From Urophycis tenuis (lineage: Eukaryota > Chordata > Actinopteri > Gadiformes > Phycidae): DNA of 64,000 bases. This document shows, in pieces, positions 58,016-64,000 of this stretch. The first letter of the stretch is position 1. Each line of letters begins with the position of its first letter. Location: assembly GCA_036785325.1 (NCBI GenBank), contig JAXIVH010000017.1, positions 4,151,558 to 4,215,557 of the forward strand. Reading direction: 5' to 3'. The position numbers and the translations under genes are program-made. The notes under the pieces were generated by a model, which was not told where the DNA came from, did not search any database, and saw nothing but the letters and a program-made list of their open reading frames with translations.

Positions 58016-58687
58016 AGAAAATCGTTTGCCCACTTGATTTTATATTGTGTGTAAAAATGTACTACATTTACTTTCCATCCAAATGAACCCCCTGGATGTA
58101 ATGAAAATGAATTAATTTTTAACGATGAGTTCTGTTTAACCAGATGAGACACAGAGGGAGGCCTTTTCTAGTGTATGTTTTATTAAGTTGAGTATTTATT
58201 AATTCATGCATATCATTCACAACCAACACAGTGAGCAGAATTCTACACCCATTAATACACAATCAGTCAGCATCACAAAGTGGTGACTCAGTCATCAGAA
58301 CCATTTACTTGTCATGAATGCCATTAGGCCCGACCTAATGATGCCGTATTGCGTAATGAATGTACTTAGAGAAAAACACAGCAACAACTGTCAGGCTAGT
58401 TATTAAAAGTGATATCATAAGCACGGCCAGAAGCTGCTCCTAAAATGGGCAGCATCTCTCTGCCCGTGGATCAGGAGGCCAGGACCAAATGTGGTCCTCT
58501 GACATCATTCACAGTGTAGAGTGACCAAAGTCTCACTCCCCTCACTAAGCCCTCCAGGCTGTCCTCATCCCTCTACATCAGGGGCTCTCACTCCAGTGTC
58601 TCCTCTCCCAAGGCTTGGCCCGCGCTCACAGTTCTCCTTCACGTCCTTCTTCTGTCTACTGAGAAGTAACACCAAAAATCAGCCAAA
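58016..58687 (+). promoter_or_regulatory. tpm2: tpm2 promoter region and 5' UTR
   Basis: This interval between the tln1 3' end and the tpm2 start codon is under 700 bp, so promoter and 5' UTR must fit here unless further upstream exons exist. A perfect CArG box CCTAAAATGG lies at 58439–58448, and a CAACTG E-box lies near 58386. No TATA box was identified with confidence. Confidence 0.55.
58439..58448 (+). promoter_or_regulatory. CArG box (serum response factor site)
   Basis: CCTAAAATGG fits CC(A/T)6GG exactly, about 240 bases upstream of the tpm2 start codon. Muscle tropomyosin genes are established SRF targets; use of this copy is inference. Confidence 0.5.
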
Positions 58688-63160
<4,473 letters not shown>

Positions 63161-63438
63161 ATACCTCATTCTGCTCCTCACGTCCAAGCTTTCCCTCGCC
63201 AAATCCACAGCCATTGTATACGTTACATGTATATGCAACCTGAATATTTCGCCTCAGGGTGCTGGTATGGATTGCACTGCTGACACAGTAGTACTGATTT
63301 TAAAGGAACTACTTGTAAACTCGCTGATGCCTTAAATGTTTTCAGTGGTACCTCAATGCTCTTCTGATATCCCAGTAACATCTATAAATATGTACATTTA
63401 ATGTATTTCCCTGTAATCACCCCCCTCTCGCTTCATTT

Positions 63439-63444
63439 AATAAA
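63439..63444 (+). terminator. tpm2: tpm2 polyadenylation signal AATAAA
   Basis: The canonical hexamer lies 279 bases past the tpm2 stop codon, within a run typical of a compact muscle-gene 3' UTR. Confidence 0.7.
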
Positions 63445-63499
63445 GATAAATCACGATTCTCTTGATAATTCCAGATTGTAATGGTTATTGTTTGTTCTC

Positions 63500-64000
63500 C
63501 AGCTCCGCGGCCCAAACAGGGCCGGGTCACCTTAGGAGCTGCAGGGGTGTGGGAGCACCAATAGGTGGTGCTCATTCCTCTATAAAATATCCCCAGTGCC
63601 GCAGGACGAGGAAGGGCTCTGGTGAATCACTCTAAAGTCTCAAGAGGAAACGTTCGACTAGTACTACGCATGCTCAAAAACTGGGAGTGGGGTGACAGAG
63701 TGGAGAAAAAAAAAAGAAAGTACGCAAAGATGAGAAGAAGCTCACAGCAATTTAACAATTTAACAAGCTCATCAACCAACACAGCGTTCACACATAATTA
63801 GAACTAATTGGGGAGACAGGGGCAACAGATAGAAGACAATAACCACACACAGCACTAAGACCAGCGGCTGGGTGGATGTAGTTACTGTTATGACAGTTAT
63901 GTTATCATCCTCCTGTATGTGAAGAGGGGCAGTCTCTATGTAAGCCACTATGAAGTGTAATATTCCAGGGGGTAAATGTAATGTTTCAGGGGGTGAATTC
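63500..64000. other. Right flank with a possible promoter
   Basis: No coding exon is seen. A CCAAT-containing palindrome (63552–63572) followed by TATAAAATA (about 63582–63590) has promoter-like spacing on the plus strand. The rest is unremarkable. Confidence 0.4.

Overview
The window is nuclear DNA from a bony fish. The evidence is intron-rich, vertebrate-type genes with GT–AG splicing, teleost-style transposon remnants, and an unusually high load of micro- and minisatellites. The dense (GT)n/(CA)n and minisatellite load resembles that reported for cod-like fishes, but that placement is only an impression.

Four protein-coding genes can be read in full. (1) setd9, a SET-domain protein, lies on the minus strand at 2110–4860 in 7 exons and is intact. 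(2) purg, a Pur-family single-stranded nucleic-acid binding protein, is a single-exon reading frame on the minus strand at 11427–12452. (3) tln1, talin-1, lies on the plus strand, with 55 coding exons between 26234 and 56918 and a probable noncoding first exon ending at 20124. Every splice phase agrees and the spliced product is 2541 aa, the same length as human talin-1. (4) tpm2, a striated-muscle-type tropomyosin, lies on the plus strand in 9 exons at 58688–63160 and encodes 284 aa. Talin links integrins to actin and tropomyosin decorates actin filaments. TLN1 and TPM2 are also neighbours in human, which supports the tln1/tpm2 assignments over paralogues.

Layout: 1–2.1 kb, setd9 downstream flank with a GC-rich 36-bp repeat, a MITE-like element and a tRNA-derived SINE. 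2.1–4.9 kb, setd9. 5.4–5.9 kb, LINE 3' end. 6–11.4 kb, AT-rich sequence downstream of purg with no recognisable gene. 11.4–12.5 kb, purg. 13.7–19.9 kb, three large minisatellites (one carrying nine cAMP-response-element palindromes) and a (GA)n tract. About 20 kb, CpG-rich putative tln1 promoter. 20.1–26.2 kb, tln1 first intron. 26.2–56.9 kb, tln1 coding exons, whose introns hold at least ten minisatellites, a hAT element with a perfect 8-bp target-site duplication, and a MITE. 58.4–63.2 kb, tpm2. 63.5–64 kb, flank with a possible further promoter.

The most notable structure is how often tandem repeats sit on splice signals. The coding-exon-15 donor of tln1 is copied about 24 times in the adjoining minisatellite. 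Two tln1 acceptors consist of (TG)n without a pyrimidine tract. One tln1 acceptor has a tandem decoy. One tln1 intron is free of stops and frame-preserving. tpm2 exon 5 lies between long, mutually complementary (GT)n and (CA)n tracts.
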